The position numbers and the translations under genes are program-made. From Gammaproteobacteria bacterium (GTDB lineage Bacteria > Pseudomonadota > Gammaproteobacteria > Pseudomonadales > Azotimanducaceae), in contig JAPOYI010000252.1 of the NCBI GenBank assembly GCA_026706665.1, forward strand, positions 1 through 41,986: DNA of 41,986 bases. Reading direction: 5' to 3'. The notes beneath the pieces are model-generated. The model was not told where the DNA came from, did not search any database, and was given only the letters and a program-made list of their open reading frames with translations. This document shows, piece after piece, positions 25,552 through 35,863 of the stretch (position 1 is its first letter; every line of letters begins with the position of its first letter).

Positions 25552-26778
25552 ATGACGGCGGGCCAACACAAACCGCATGAGCCATCGGCAGCCGGACCAG
25601 ATCCCTACGATGTCGCCGTGGTGGGCGCCGGGCTCGTCGGAGCCGCCGCCGCGCTGGCGCTTGGACGAACCGGCCTCCGCGTTGCCCTCATCGACAGCCG
25701 GCGACCGCGTCCGACGACCGGCGAACTCGGATTCGACATCCGCTCCGTTGCCTTGTCGCGCGCCTCTCTCGATCTCCTGGGGGTCGACATCCCCGCCAGT
25801 CCCATCGACCAGATGTGCGTGTGGGAAGAGTACGGCGGCAGCCGCCTGACATTCAGCGCGAACGAGGCAGGGGTCGATGCCCTCGCCTGGATGGTCGAAT
25901 CGAGCCGCGCCCGCGCCGCGCTATTCGACGAATGCATGGGCCTGCCCAACGTCGACTGGATCGAAGGCGTGGTTGGCGGCATCGTGTCCCGGGATACCGC
26001 GGTGACCCTGGAGTTCGAGGAAGACCCAGTCTCCGCCCGGCTGCTCCTCGCCGCCGACGGCGCCGACTCGAAGGTTCGAAAGTCGACGGGGACAGGCCTG
26101 GTCGACCGGGGCGGGTCCGACGCGGCGGTTGCGACCGTGGTCCGGGTCGAACAGGCCCATCGGGGGATTGCCTATCAACGGTTTTCGGACGCGGGGCCGC
26201 TGGCGCTTCTGCCGCTGGCCGATCCCTCTTGTTGCGCCGTCATATGGAGCACCCGTCACGACACGGCCAACGAGCTGGCCACGCTCGACGATACCGCATT
26301 CGCCGCGGCGCTCGAGGGCACGTCCGAACTCGTCCTCGGACGCATTGCCGAAGTCGACCGACGGTTTCTGTTTCCATTGCCCCAACGCGTGGTCCAGGAC
26401 TTCAACCCGAAACCCAGAATCCTGTTCATCGGCGATGCCGCCCACACGCTGCACCCTCTCGCGGGGCAGGGGGTCAATCTGGGCCTGGAGGATGTCGCCT
26501 GCATCGCCGGGGAAGTGCAGCGTGACAGCGGGGATCCCGGGCGGCCCGGACGCTGGCGAGGTTTCGCGTTGCGTCGGCGAACCCGCGCCGAAGCAATGAT
26601 CGCGCTCATGCGCGGATTCCGCGACGGATATGCTTGCAGTGGCCCGGTTGGGCGATGGATCAGAAACAGCGGGGTCAGGTTGATCGATGCGGCACCGGCC
26701 ATAAAGCGACAACTGGTTCGGGAGGCGATGGGTGTGGGTGTCCTGTCGAGGTTCGCGAGAACGCCGTCAGCGAGGTAG
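25552..26778 (+). CDS. ubiH: UbiH/UbiF/COQ6-family FAD-dependent monooxygenase (ubiquinone synthesis)
   Basis: 408 residues. A flavoprotein hydroxylase of the ubiquinone ring. The FAD dinucleotide motif VVGAGLVGAAAALALGRTG lies near residues 24-42, the DG motif is AADGADSKVR, and the second FAD motif is LFIGDAAHTLHPLAGQGVNL. E. coli has two paralogues here (ubiH and ubiI); this window has one, so which ring position it hydroxylates is not certain and it may have broader specificity. The ATG at 25552 lies 80 bases after pepP. An apparent in-frame extension into pepP is chance, as it has no flavoprotein sequence. It ends seven bases before gcvT. Confidence 0.9.
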   Translation: MTAGQHKPHEPSAAGPDPYDVAVVGAGLVGAAAALALGRTGLRVALIDSRRPRPTTGELGFDIRSVALSRASLDLLGVDIPASPIDQMCVWEEYGGSRLTFSANEAGVDALAWMVESSRARAALFDECMGLPNVDWIEGVVGGIVSRDTAVTLEFEEDPVSARLLLAADGADSKVRKSTGTGLVDRGGSDAAVATVVRVEQAHRGIAYQRFSDAGPLALLPLADPSCCAVIWSTRHDTANELATLDDTAFAAALEGTSELVLGRIAEVDRRFLFPLPQRVVQDFNPKPRILFIGDAAHTLHPLAGQGVNLGLEDVACIAGEVQRDSGDPGRPGRWRGFALRRRTRAEAMIALMRGFRDGYACSGPVGRWIRNSGVRLIDAAPAIKRQLVREAMGVGVLSRFARTPSAR

Positions 26779-26785
26779 TGTCCCG

Positions 26786-27901
26786 ATGAACGACCCGACG
26801 CTTCGCCGCACCCCGCTGTTCGATACGCATCTCGCGACCGGTGCGAAGATGGCCGGGTTCGCCGGCTGGGCCATGCCGATCCGCTACGGTTCCCAGATCG
26901 ACGAACATCATGCGGTGCGCAACTGCGCCGGCATGTTCGACGTCTCCCACATGACCATCGTCGATATCGACGGCGCCGGCACGTTAAAGTTCCTGCGGCA
27001 TCTCGTAGCCAACGACGCGGGAAAGCTGAAGTCGGCGGGAAGCGGGCTTTACGGCGTCCTGCTGAACGAGGCGGGCGGCATCATCGACGACGTCATCGTC
27101 TACCGCCGGGATCGTGGCTACCGCGTCGTCTCCAATGCGGCGACACGCGACACGGTCATCGACTGGTACAAGGGACGGGCCGACAGGTTCGACACCGTGC
27201 TGGTCGAGCGGGAAGACACCGCCATGATCGCTGTGCAGGGACCCGAAGCCGTCGCGCGATTCGCGGATGCAACAGGGCTTTCCGAGGTTGCCGAACTCAA
27301 ACGTTTCCACGCCCTGGATGTGCCCCACAAGGCCGCGACCTGGATGATCGCCCGAACCGGCTACACAGGCGAGGACGGCATCGAGGTCATCCTGCCCGCG
27401 CGAGGCGCGCCATGGCTCTGGCGCGAACTGGCCGGGGCAGGCGTTGTCCCGGCGGGCCTGGGGGCAAGAGACACGTTGCGGCTGGAAGCGGGCCTCAACC
27501 TGTATGGCCAGGACATGGACGAGACGACCACGCCGCCGGAGTCGAACCTCGGCTGGACCGTGGCGTTCAAACCGGCGGACCGGGACTTCATCGGCCGCGA
27601 CGCGCTCGAGACGCAACGGGAGAATGGCGTAGGGAACAAACTGACCGGCATCGCGCTCGAAGAACGCGGGGTCATGCGACACGGTATGAGGGTGGTCACC
27701 AATGCCGGCGAGGGCGAGGTTCGAAGCGGTATCTTTTCCCCGACGTTGGGGTACAGTATCGGCCTCGCGAGAGTGCCGCGGGCCGCCGCCGGAGAGGTCG
27801 GTATCCTCATCAGGGGGCGGGAGAGGCGCGGTCGAATCGTCAGGCCGCCTTTCGTTAGAAAGAGATCGCGAGGACGCGCAAAAAGCCGGGAAGAGCCATG
27901 A
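26786..27901 (+). CDS. gcvT: Glycine cleavage system T protein (aminomethyltransferase)
   Basis: 371 residues. It transfers the methylene group from aminomethyl-lipoyl-GcvH to tetrahydrofolate, releasing ammonia. Landmarks are [68 protein letters not shown] and [15 protein letters not shown]. The ATG at 26786 starts just seven bases after ubiH, so glycine cleavage is probably on the same transcript as ubiquinone synthesis. The last four bases overlap gcvH (ATGA). The C-terminus is unusually basic ([15 protein letters not shown]). Confidence 0.96.
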   Translation: MNDPTLRRTPLFDTHLATGAKMAGFAGWAMPIRYGSQIDEHHAVRNCAGMFDVSHMTIVDIDGAGTLKFLRHLVANDAGKLKSAGSGLYGVLLNEAGGIIDDVIVYRRDRGYRVVSNAATRDTVIDWYKGRADRFDTVLVEREDTAMIAVQGPEAVARFADATGLSEVAELKRFHALDVPHKAATWMIARTGYTGEDGIEVILPARGAPWLWRELAGAGVVPAGLGARDTLRLEAGLNLYGQDMDETTTPPESNLGWTVAFKPADRDFIGRDALETQRENGVGNKLTGIALEERGVMRHGMRVVTNAGEGEVRSGIFSPTLGYSIGLARVPRAAAGEVGILIRGRERRGRIVRPPFVRKRSRGRAKSREEP

Positions 27902-28287
27902 CCGATACGCCGGACGAAGCCAAGTACGCGGAAACACACGAATGGGCCCGGCTCGATGACAACGGCCATGTGGTCGTCGGCATCAGCGACTATGCGCAGG
28001 AGCAACTCGGGGACGTCGTCTACGTCGAACTTCCTGATGTCGACCAGCAGGTGGATGCCGGCGCGGAGGCCGGCGCGGTCGAGTCGGTCAAGGCGGCATC
28101 CGACATCTATGCGCCCGTCTCCGGGATAGTGGTCGCCGTCAACACCTCGCTCGACGACACGCCGGAGCTCGTCAACCAGGACCCCTACGGCGATGGCTGG
28201 TTCTTCGCCATCGAGCCGGATTCGACCGACGAACTGGCCGACCTCATGGACGCTGGCGAGTACTCCGAATTCTGCGAGTCCGAGTGA
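27898..28287 (+). CDS. gcvH: Glycine cleavage system H protein
   Basis: 129 residues, the lipoyl carrier that shuttles the aminomethyl group between P, T and L proteins. The lipoylated lysine is Lys65 in [13 protein letters not shown], matching Lys64 of E. coli GcvH. The N-terminus ([20 protein letters not shown]) and [11 protein letters not shown] are typical. The start codon overlaps the gcvT stop (ATGA), giving coupled translation. 62 bases without a clear hairpin separate it from gcvPA. Confidence 0.97.
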   Translation: MTDTPDEAKYAETHEWARLDDNGHVVVGISDYAQEQLGDVVYVELPDVDQQVDAGAEAGAVESVKAASDIYAPVSGIVVAVNTSLDDTPELVNQDPYGDGWFFAIEPDSTDELADLMDAGEYSEFCESE

Positions 28288-28349
28288 TACGGACCTTGCG
28301 TGGTCCAGATGTCCAGGCAAAGGACGCCGACTTGAGCACCTGACCCACG

Positions 28350-29741
28350 ATGCCCTTCATCCCGCACACCAAGGCCGACGTGGCATCCATGCTGGCCGTG
28401 GTCGGCGCGGCGGATATCGACGAACTGTTCGACGAGATTCCGGCGAACCTGCGCGCCAGAGACAGTGGCGACGGCGACGCTGCGGGTCTGACCGAAATGG
28501 AAACGCTGCGGCGCATGGCGGAACGCGCGCGCGCGGACGAGACCGGGCCGTGTTTCCTGGGGGCCGGCGCCTACGACCACCACATCCCGTCCGCGGTCTG
28601 GGACATCGCCGGCCGAGGCGAGTTCATGACCGCGTATACGCCCTACCAGGCGGAGGCAAGCCAGGGAACGCTGCAACTGGTCTACGAGTTCCAGACCATG
28701 ATGTCTGAACTGACCGGCATGGATGTCTGCAACGCGTCCGTGTACGACGGCGGCTCGGGACTCGCCGAATCCATCCTGATGGCGGTTCGCGCGGGAGAGC
28801 GGCGCAGGACGGGCGGGCGCGCGGGCAGCAGGCCGCGGGCGGGCGGCAGTCGACGCGTTGTCCTGGCCGGTGCGGTGAATCCACTCTACGCGGCCGCGGC
28901 GCGCAACATCGTCGGCCAGCAGGGCATCGAAATCTCGCAACTGCCCCACGGCGAGAACGGCCTGGCGGACCCGGGCCTGTTGAAGGACCTGGCCGAACCA
29001 CCCGCGGCGGTCGTCGTACAGCAGCCCAACTTCTTCGGACTGCTGGAGGATGTCGACGCCGTGACGGACCAGGCACGCGAATGCGGCGCCCTGACCATCG
29101 GGTGCGTGAATCCGCTGACCCTTGGCCTCCTCAAGGCCCCGGCCGACTGGGGCGAGGGCGGCGCGGACATCGCGTGCGGCGACGGCCAACCGCTCGGCAT
29201 CCCGATGGCGTCCGGCGGGCCGTCCTTCGGTTTCATCTGCACGCGGCAGTCACTGGTGCGGCAATTGCCCGGACGCATTGTCGGCCGCACCCGGGACCTC
29301 GATGGCAAACCCGGCTTCACACTGACGCTGCAGGCGCGCGAACAGCACATCCGCCGGGCCAAGGCCACCTCGAACATCTGCACGAACCAGGGCCTCCTGG
29401 TGACCGCCGCCACCATCTACCTGAGCCTCCTGGGACCCGAGGGTCTACGCAACGTCGCGAGCGCCTGCCACGCGAGAACGCGTGCCCTCGTGGCGGCACT
29501 CGACCTGCCCCGGCGGTTCGATTCGCCCTATTTTCACGAGTGCGTGCTGCGTCTTGACCGGCCGGCACAGCCGGTGGTGGAAGCGTTGGCAGCGCGCGGA
29601 ATTCTGGGCGGACTTGCGCTCGGTCCTTATTTCAGCGACCTCGCCGACTGCCTCCTCGTGTGCGCCACGGAAAAACGCACCGCCAGGGACATCCGGCAAT
29701 TTTCCGACTCCCTTGATGACGCCGTCAGAAAGGCCGCATGA
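28350..29741 (+). CDS. gcvPA: Glycine dehydrogenase (decarboxylating) subunit 1
   Basis: 463 residues, the N-terminal half of a split P protein, which decarboxylates glycine with pyridoxal phosphate. MPFIPHTKADVASML is the typical start. FLGAGAYDHHIPSAV, GEFMTAYTPYQAEASQGTLQ and MDVCNASVYDGGSGLAE follow. This subunit lacks the PLP lysine, which lies in gcvPB. E. coli has a single-chain GcvP of 957 residues; the two-subunit form here is typical of Firmicutes, Thermus and many other bacteria and is also found in some gammaproteobacteria. It overlaps gcvPB by four bases. Confidence 0.96.
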   Translation: MPFIPHTKADVASMLAVVGAADIDELFDEIPANLRARDSGDGDAAGLTEMETLRRMAERARADETGPCFLGAGAYDHHIPSAVWDIAGRGEFMTAYTPYQAEASQGTLQLVYEFQTMMSELTGMDVCNASVYDGGSGLAESILMAVRAGERRRTGGRAGSRPRAGGSRRVVLAGAVNPLYAAAARNIVGQQGIEISQLPHGENGLADPGLLKDLAEPPAAVVVQQPNFFGLLEDVDAVTDQARECGALTIGCVNPLTLGLLKAPADWGEGGADIACGDGQPLGIPMASGGPSFGFICTRQSLVRQLPGRIVGRTRDLDGKPGFTLTLQAREQHIRRAKATSNICTNQGLLVTAATIYLSLLGPEGLRNVASACHARTRALVAALDLPRRFDSPYFHECVLRLDRPAQPVVEALAARGILGGLALGPYFSDLADCLLVCATEKRTARDIRQFSDSLDDAVRKAA

Positions 29742-31216
29742 TGGAGACGATCTTCGATCTCGCCCGCGCGGAGCGGCGTGCCAGCGCCCAGGTTCCGGCG
29801 CGGGAGTCCATCGAAGACCTGCCCGAATCGGCGTTGCGGGCTGAGCCGCCGGGGCTACCGGAGGTTTCGGAACTCCAGGCGGTGCGCCACTACACGCGCC
29901 TGTCGGGAAACAACTTTTCCATCGACACGCAGTTCTATCCGCTCGGGTCGTGCACCATGAAGTACAACCCGCGAGGCGCGCACCGGGCCGCGAGCGCCCC
30001 GGGCTTCCTGGACCGGCATCCCCTGGCGCCCGAGTCCGTCAGCCAGGGATTTCTCGCCTGCCTCCACGAACTCCAGCAAATCCTTCAGCGCGTGACGGGC
30101 ATGGGCAGCGTTTCCCTGACACCCATGGCCGGGGCCCAGGGCGAATTCGCCGGCGTCGCGATGATCCGGTCCTATCACGCCGCCCGCGGCGACACCGGGC
30201 GCAACCAGGTACTCGTGCCCTCGACGGCACACGGCACGAACCCCGCAACCGCCTCCATGTGCGGATGCGTGGTGCGCGAGGTCGCGGTCGGAAGCGACGG
30301 CGATGTCGACATCGAAGCCCTGAAGGCGGCGGTCGGGCCGGAGACGGCGGGACTCATGACCACCAATCCTTCCACCTGCGGCCTGTTCGAACGGCGCATC
30401 GAGGAAGTCGCCGCCATCGTCCACGAAGCGGGCGGCCTGCTCTACTACGACGGCGCCAATCTGAATGCGGTGCTGGGCAAGGTGAAGCCGGCCGACATGG
30501 GGTTCGATGTCCTGCACCTGAACCTGCACAAGACGTTCGCGACGCCCCACGGCGGCGGCGGGCCCGGCGCGGGGCCGGTGGGCGCCGGAGAGGTATTGGC
30601 GCCCTACCTGCCCGGGCCGATGGTCGAGAAAACGGTCGACGGTTACCGATGGATGGAGCCCCCCGAGACCATGGGCCGGCTTTCGGCCTTCATGGGTAAC
30701 GCGGGCATCCTGCTGCGCGCCCTGGCCTACGCCCTCATGCTCGGGCCTGAAGGCATGCGCCGCGTGGGCGAGTTCGCGACATTGAACGCCAACTACCTCG
30801 CCACGCGCCTGCAGCACGCGGGTTTCGACATCGCCTACCCGGACCGGCGCGCCTGCCACGAGTTCATCGTGACCCTCGCCAGGCAGAAGCGGGAATGCGG
30901 CGTCACTGCCATGGATTTCGCCAAGCGCCTGCTCGACTACGGCGTACACGCACCCACCACTTACTTCCCGCTGCTGGTGCCGGAGTGTTTCCTCATCGAA
31001 CCGACGGAAACGGAATCGAAGGAAACGATCGATGCGTTCGTGGAAGCGATGACCAGCGTCCTGGCCGAGGCCGCATCCAACCCCGAACTGGTCAGGTCGG
31101 CGCCACACACGCTGCCATCGAAGCGCCTCGACGACGTGGAAGCGGCGCGCAGGCTGGACCTGCGCTGGCGACCGGCACATGCCAGCCATCGGAGTGATCC
31201 TTCAACGAGCGGGTAG
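29738..31216 (+). CDS. gcvPB: Glycine dehydrogenase (decarboxylating) subunit 2, PLP-binding
   Basis: 492 residues, the C-terminal half of the split P protein. Lys265 in HLNLHKTFATPHGGGGPG is the Schiff-base lysine for pyridoxal phosphate; FYPLGSCTMKYNP, MTTNPSTCGLFE and HAPTTYFPLLVPECFLIEPT are further landmarks. The double ATG start overlaps the gcvPA stop, so the two subunits are made in coupled fashion. It is the last gene of the pepP-ubiH-gcv series. A 286-base gap with palindromes separates it from the convergent neighbour. Confidence 0.96.
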   Translation: MMETIFDLARAERRASAQVPARESIEDLPESALRAEPPGLPEVSELQAVRHYTRLSGNNFSIDTQFYPLGSCTMKYNPRGAHRAASAPGFLDRHPLAPESVSQGFLACLHELQQILQRVTGMGSVSLTPMAGAQGEFAGVAMIRSYHAARGDTGRNQVLVPSTAHGTNPATASMCGCVVREVAVGSDGDVDIEALKAAVGPETAGLMTTNPSTCGLFERRIEEVAAIVHEAGGLLYYDGANLNAVLGKVKPADMGFDVLHLNLHKTFATPHGGGGPGAGPVGAGEVLAPYLPGPMVEKTVDGYRWMEPPETMGRLSAFMGNAGILLRALAYALMLGPEGMRRVGEFATLNANYLATRLQHAGFDIAYPDRRACHEFIVTLARQKRECGVTAMDFAKRLLDYGVHAPTTYFPLLVPECFLIEPTETESKETIDAFVEAMTSVLAEAASNPELVRSAPHTLPSKRLDDVEAARRLDLRWRPAHASHRSDPSTSG

Positions 31217-31333
31217 TCGGGTCGCCCGCCTGCGCCAGAGACCGTCCTGCTCGAGCGAGCCCGCCCATAGATTTTTCGCGAACGCCTCGACACGATCCAT
31301 CCGCTGGCCTTGGCATCGACGGCGATGCGCAAA

Positions 31334-31357
31334 TTTGGAATTCCATGATATTCCAAA
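31334..31357. repeat. Perfect inverted repeat with eight-base arms
   Basis: TTTGGAAT and ATTCCAAA enclose an eight-base centre (TCCATGAT), in an AT-rich stretch of the gcvPB/DUF255 gap. There is no T-run beyond it, so it does not look like an intrinsic terminator; an operator is possible. Confidence 0.55.
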
Positions 31358-31455
31358 GTAGAGACATGGAATTGCACGTCGGGCGGGGCGAAACAGGGGG
31401 GCCGGGTTGAACCGACGGCACACCCGGTTTTTCAGGCGAACATTCGGAAACCATC

Positions 31456-31491
31456 GCCGTCGGCGCGCGCAGGCCTGCGCGCGCCGACGGC
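31456..31491. repeat. Perfect 36-bp palindrome between convergent genes
   Basis: Two 18-base arms with no loop (left arm GCCGTCGGCGCGCGCAGG, right arm its exact reverse complement). It begins 11 bases beyond the stop of the convergent 31503-33560 gene and lies 240 bases after gcvPB. Either strand of RNA would fold into a very stable hairpin, but no U-run follows on either side. It probably acts as a bidirectional transcript end or an RNA 3' stabiliser. The rest of the 31217-31502 gap holds no convincing gene. Confidence 0.75.
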
Positions 31492-31502
31492 AAGATCAGG
31501 TC

Positions 31503-33560
<2,058 letters not shown>

Positions 33561-33637
33561 ATACGCTCGATAACTTGCATTGACGTATCATGGCTTGTCT
33601 GCGAGTGTTTGGTCGCGCTGTTTTGGGATAGAAAAAC

Positions 33638-34030
33638 GTGAATAATCGTTACAAGGACTACCAGATAGTATCTGGAGAGTCCTCAAAAGAACACTTGGTT
33701 TCTCCCAACGGCGTACGCATTGTGGGCATTCAGAACTATTATGGAAGCGACCCTCCCGATTACCACTCTCTGGTAGATGGCCTCCAGTGTAACGCTCAAT
33801 ACGGTACACACGAACACATGATCCGCGACGTCGTGCCCAAGTATGAACGCCTGACGAAGCCTTGGTGGGAGAGATTCAGCGGAAATCTCTTTCGCAACTT
33901 TATGTCATTACTATTCGGGACGATCATTCGTGCCGTCATCACCATCATCGTCACTATATTGGTGGGGACGTTCTTGGCTGCTTGGCTCGGCATCGGCTCA
34001 ACAGAGATGATCACCAAACCAAATCGGTGA
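33638..34030 (+). CDS. Hypothetical small membrane protein
   Basis: 130 residues from a GTG at 33638. The N-terminal 85 residues are soluble (MNNRYKDYQIVSGESSKEHL, VGIQNYYGSDPPDYHS). They are followed by an amphipathic link KPWWERFSGNLFRNFMSLLF and one or two hydrophobic helices (IIRAVITIIVTILVGTFLAAWLG). No family is recognised. The gene is AT-rich compared with the genome, and no good Shine-Dalgarno sequence precedes GTG. It stands alone in a low-GC island, 77 bases from the divergent DUF255 gene, so it may be acquired DNA. Coding status rests on the coherent membrane topology and base composition only. Confidence 0.5.
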   Translation: MNNRYKDYQIVSGESSKEHLVSPNGVRIVGIQNYYGSDPPDYHSLVDGLQCNAQYGTHEHMIRDVVPKYERLTKPWWERFSGNLFRNFMSLLFGTIIRAVITIIVTILVGTFLAAWLGIGSTEMITKPNR

Positions 34031-34184
34031 CTACGGGGCCTTCGCCGTCGAACGAATCTTGAACAAGAGCCTGGGAGGTCGTGCATTTCTCGGAAGGAAC
34101 CTCATCTCGGGGAATGCCGCCGTTGGTGTCCACGTTCGACCTGAGGAAGCCGATTGGCTCTGAACAGGAAAGCCTGCTCAACTC

Positions 34185-34538
34185 TCAATTGTTGGACTTC
34201 CTCCGATTGCAGGGCTTGCACAGCAGTTGACAATTATCTCAATTATCTTGCATTGTCTTGCCACCCTCAGACTAGGACTAGGGCGTGATGTGGTGGTCGG
34301 CATCCATCTCTGAAATCTCAAACTCCTTCCCGCACGATCTGCAAATGCCATCCTGAATCTCGAACGCCTTCTGCTTCATGGAGTCGGAGAAGGCCCGGAT
34401 GTTGAGGTGCTTTTCCTCACCAGTGAGTAGGTACGGATAGATTCCCGCCTTCTTCGTCACATCGTCGTCGATCATCAGGTCGGCAACGGCGACCACAAGC
34501 TCTTCGGGGTCCATCTTCTTGGACCTGACCCGCTTCGG
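34185..34538 (-). pseudogene. HNH endonuclease C-terminal remnant with in-frame stops
   Basis: Read in one frame on the minus strand, it gives KKMDPEELVVAVADLMIDDD, VTKKAGIYPYLLTGEEKHLN, IRAFSDSMKQKAFEIQDGIC, then an HNH fold: CRSCG, DADHHITP, SEGGKT, DNCQLLCKPCNRRKSNN. The two Cys pairs, His pair and Asn are all present. Two TAG codons (34278 and 34284) interrupt it after HITP, where a Trp is expected, and a TGA splits NxDNC. The true terminal stop is at 34185. Relatives are DUF262-type proteins with an HNH tail. The N-terminal part is lost: at 34539 the sequence changes to IS-like DNA. It is a dead gene, perhaps once a defence nuclease. The 154 bases before 34185 hold nothing recognisable. 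Confidence 0.8.
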
Positions 34539-34815
34539 TGGACAGTTTAACATTTGGGCAAGGGGGCCTTGCGTCCTCCTCGCCCCTGGTCGGGGCGATT
34601 CCCCGATTCGGAGCGACGCCGCCGATGCGCGCCGCCCGTTTTTGAACGGGCGGGCGGCGCGCCCACGCGACACTGGACCGCGTATCCGCGCGCTCACGCC
34701 GCCCCCCGCATCCGGTCCCAACCGCCCCGGCGCTCGAACTCCGCCGGACTCGGATAGCCGATGGACGAGTGGCGGCGCCTGGTGTTGTAGAACCCCTCGA
34801 TGAAGTCGAAGATCG
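34539..34815 (-). mobile_element. IS3-family insertion sequence remnant
   Basis: The minus strand encodes SIFDFIEGFYNTRRRHSSIG, then YPSPAEFERRGGWDRMRGAA and a stop at 34694-34696. This is the C-terminal end of an IS3-family transposase (rve domain, F-Y-N-x-x-R-x-H-S-x-x-G-Y). The remaining integrase domain with the DDE residues is missing. Downstream, a GC hairpin at 34627-34662 and a TGGACAGTTTAAC sequence starting at 34539 mark the element's end. It joins the HNH pseudogene there. The upstream boundary near 34815-34840 is not sharp, and only one end survives, so it cannot move by itself. Confidence 0.75.
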
Positions 34816-34957
34816 AGAGACTATTCGCGACTCGTCGGCCGCGGGAGTGCAAAGTCCGACCAAGAGTCACGGTATTGGATCGCTCCGCGATGCTGTCGAG
34901 TGGATCGCCTCAGTGAAGCGGCGACTTGTTCCTACGACCAAACACGGAGACTTCATG

Positions 34958-34985
34958 TGACAAGACCGCAGCATCGGTGTATATA
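34958..34985 (+). promoter_or_regulatory. Predicted promoter for the 35022-35665 gene pair
   Basis: TGACAA (34958-34963) and TATATA (34980-34985) with 16 bases between them, about 35 bases before the ATG at 35022. An overlapping TATACT four bases on is an alternative -10. Judged by eye only. Confidence 0.4.
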
Positions 34986-35021
34986 TACTTGCTATCCCAT
35001 CCCGAATTTCGGAGTAGACCA

Positions 35022-35240
35022 ATGCTCGACAACCGTCGCGTCGTCTACCCTTCCTACGAGGAAGCGGCCGCAGAGGCGCAGCGCATCAGGAGGAGCGAAA
35101 CAAGAGGAAAGCTCGTGACCAAAGTCGAGAAGTCCCCCTACGGAAGCGGATTTGTCGTGCGTTCCTTCCCCGTCAGTTTCCTCGTTCGCCCGCATCTGAG
35201 GTCGTCAAGGAAAGGCTTGATGGACTATAGCGCGTTGTGA
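35022..35240 (+). CDS. Hypothetical 72-residue basic protein, first of a coupled pair
   Basis: 72 residues starting MLDNRRVVYPSYEEAAAEAQ and ending PVSFLVRPHLRSSRKGLMDY-SAL. A helix ([20 protein letters not shown]) precedes two likely strands (KLVTKVEKSPYGSGFVVRSF). There is no signal peptide or membrane segment. No family is recognised. The ATG at 35022 has GGAG eight bases upstream; an in-frame extension to 34926 lacks such a site. The stop overlaps the GTG of the next gene by four bases (GTGA), so translation of both is coupled. The pair lies in the low-GC island next to a dead HNH nuclease and an IS remnant, a setting like small accessory or toxin-antitoxin-type units, but this is context only. 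Confidence 0.6.
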   Translation: MLDNRRVVYPSYEEAAAEAQRIRRSETRGKLVTKVEKSPYGSGFVVRSFPVSFLVRPHLRSSRKGLMDYSAL

Positions 35241-35665
35241 CCGAGGAGGAGTTTCCGGTCCTGCCCCCAAAGGGGGATCTGGCCGAAGCGGCCCCACCGC
35301 AAGCGGTCGCCTTGGCCAGAGAGATCGTCGAGGTCGAAAGAGCGAAGATCGCCGTCGAGGCGAAAGCCATCGAGGCCAGCGACAGTCAAGACAAGCGGAT
35401 GGCCGAGTTCCACTCGCAGAGAATTCGACTCGACGACGCGGCTGATCAACGGCGAATCAAACTCGCGAACAGGATGCTGATCGGCATCGCTTCGGTGGTC
35501 GCGATACCTTTGGCGTTGATTCTTCTCATGGCGTTCTGGGGAGACGAAACACAACGTGGAATTGCCATGTCCATCTTGACGACGGGCGGGATAGCCATCG
35601 CCGGGTTCGGCATCATCCACGCGGGTTCAAGGGGCATCAGGACGCTTCTCGCTCGCCGTCGATAG
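35237..35665 (+). CDS. Hypothetical two-helix membrane protein with a coiled coil, second of a coupled pair
   Basis: 142 residues from GTG at 35237. The N-terminal 75 residues are predicted helix with heptad character (AREIVEVERAKIAVEAKAIE, MAEFHSQRIRLDDAADQRRI). Two membrane spans follow: MLIGIASVVAIPLALILLMAF and SILTTGGIAIAGFGIIHAG, ending in a basic tail (RGIRTLLARRR). This layout is broadly like DUF2335-type proteins, but no motif identifies a family. It is translationally coupled to the 72-residue protein. Both termini should face the cytoplasm. 198 bases to rppH contain nothing recognised. Confidence 0.65.
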   Translation: MTEEEFPVLPPKGDLAEAAPPQAVALAREIVEVERAKIAVEAKAIEASDSQDKRMAEFHSQRIRLDDAADQRRIKLANRMLIGIASVVAIPLALILLMAFWGDETQRGIAMSILTTGGIAIAGFGIIHAGSRGIRTLLARRR

Positions 35666-35863
35666 GCCCAAGGCTCTCGCCGCTCGCGCGGCACCACCCG
35701 TCGGGGTGACGGTTGATCCGAAGGAAACCCAATCGCGTCGCCCAACATGCGGCTCCTGCCCGGTTGACGGACCATCTCTGGAAGCTCCGTCCCCTTGCCG
35801 AAAACCTCTTGCGGAGCAACAGCTTGTCGCAATTCTCCCGGCTTATGTGGAACAATCGACCGC

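Noticed and set aside
26700-26786. Glycine riboswitch ahead of gcvT
   Set aside because: Only seven bases separate ubiH from gcvT and no tandem aptamer-like structure is visible upstream.
31202-31423. 73-codon minus-strand frame between gcvPB and the DUF255 gene
   Set aside because: It overlaps the gcvPB end, has no ribosome binding site and its product matches nothing I recognise.
34627-34662. Intrinsic terminator in the IS remnant
   Set aside because: The hairpin is strong but has a four-base bulge and no T-run on either strand, so it is left as a structural note in the IS entry.
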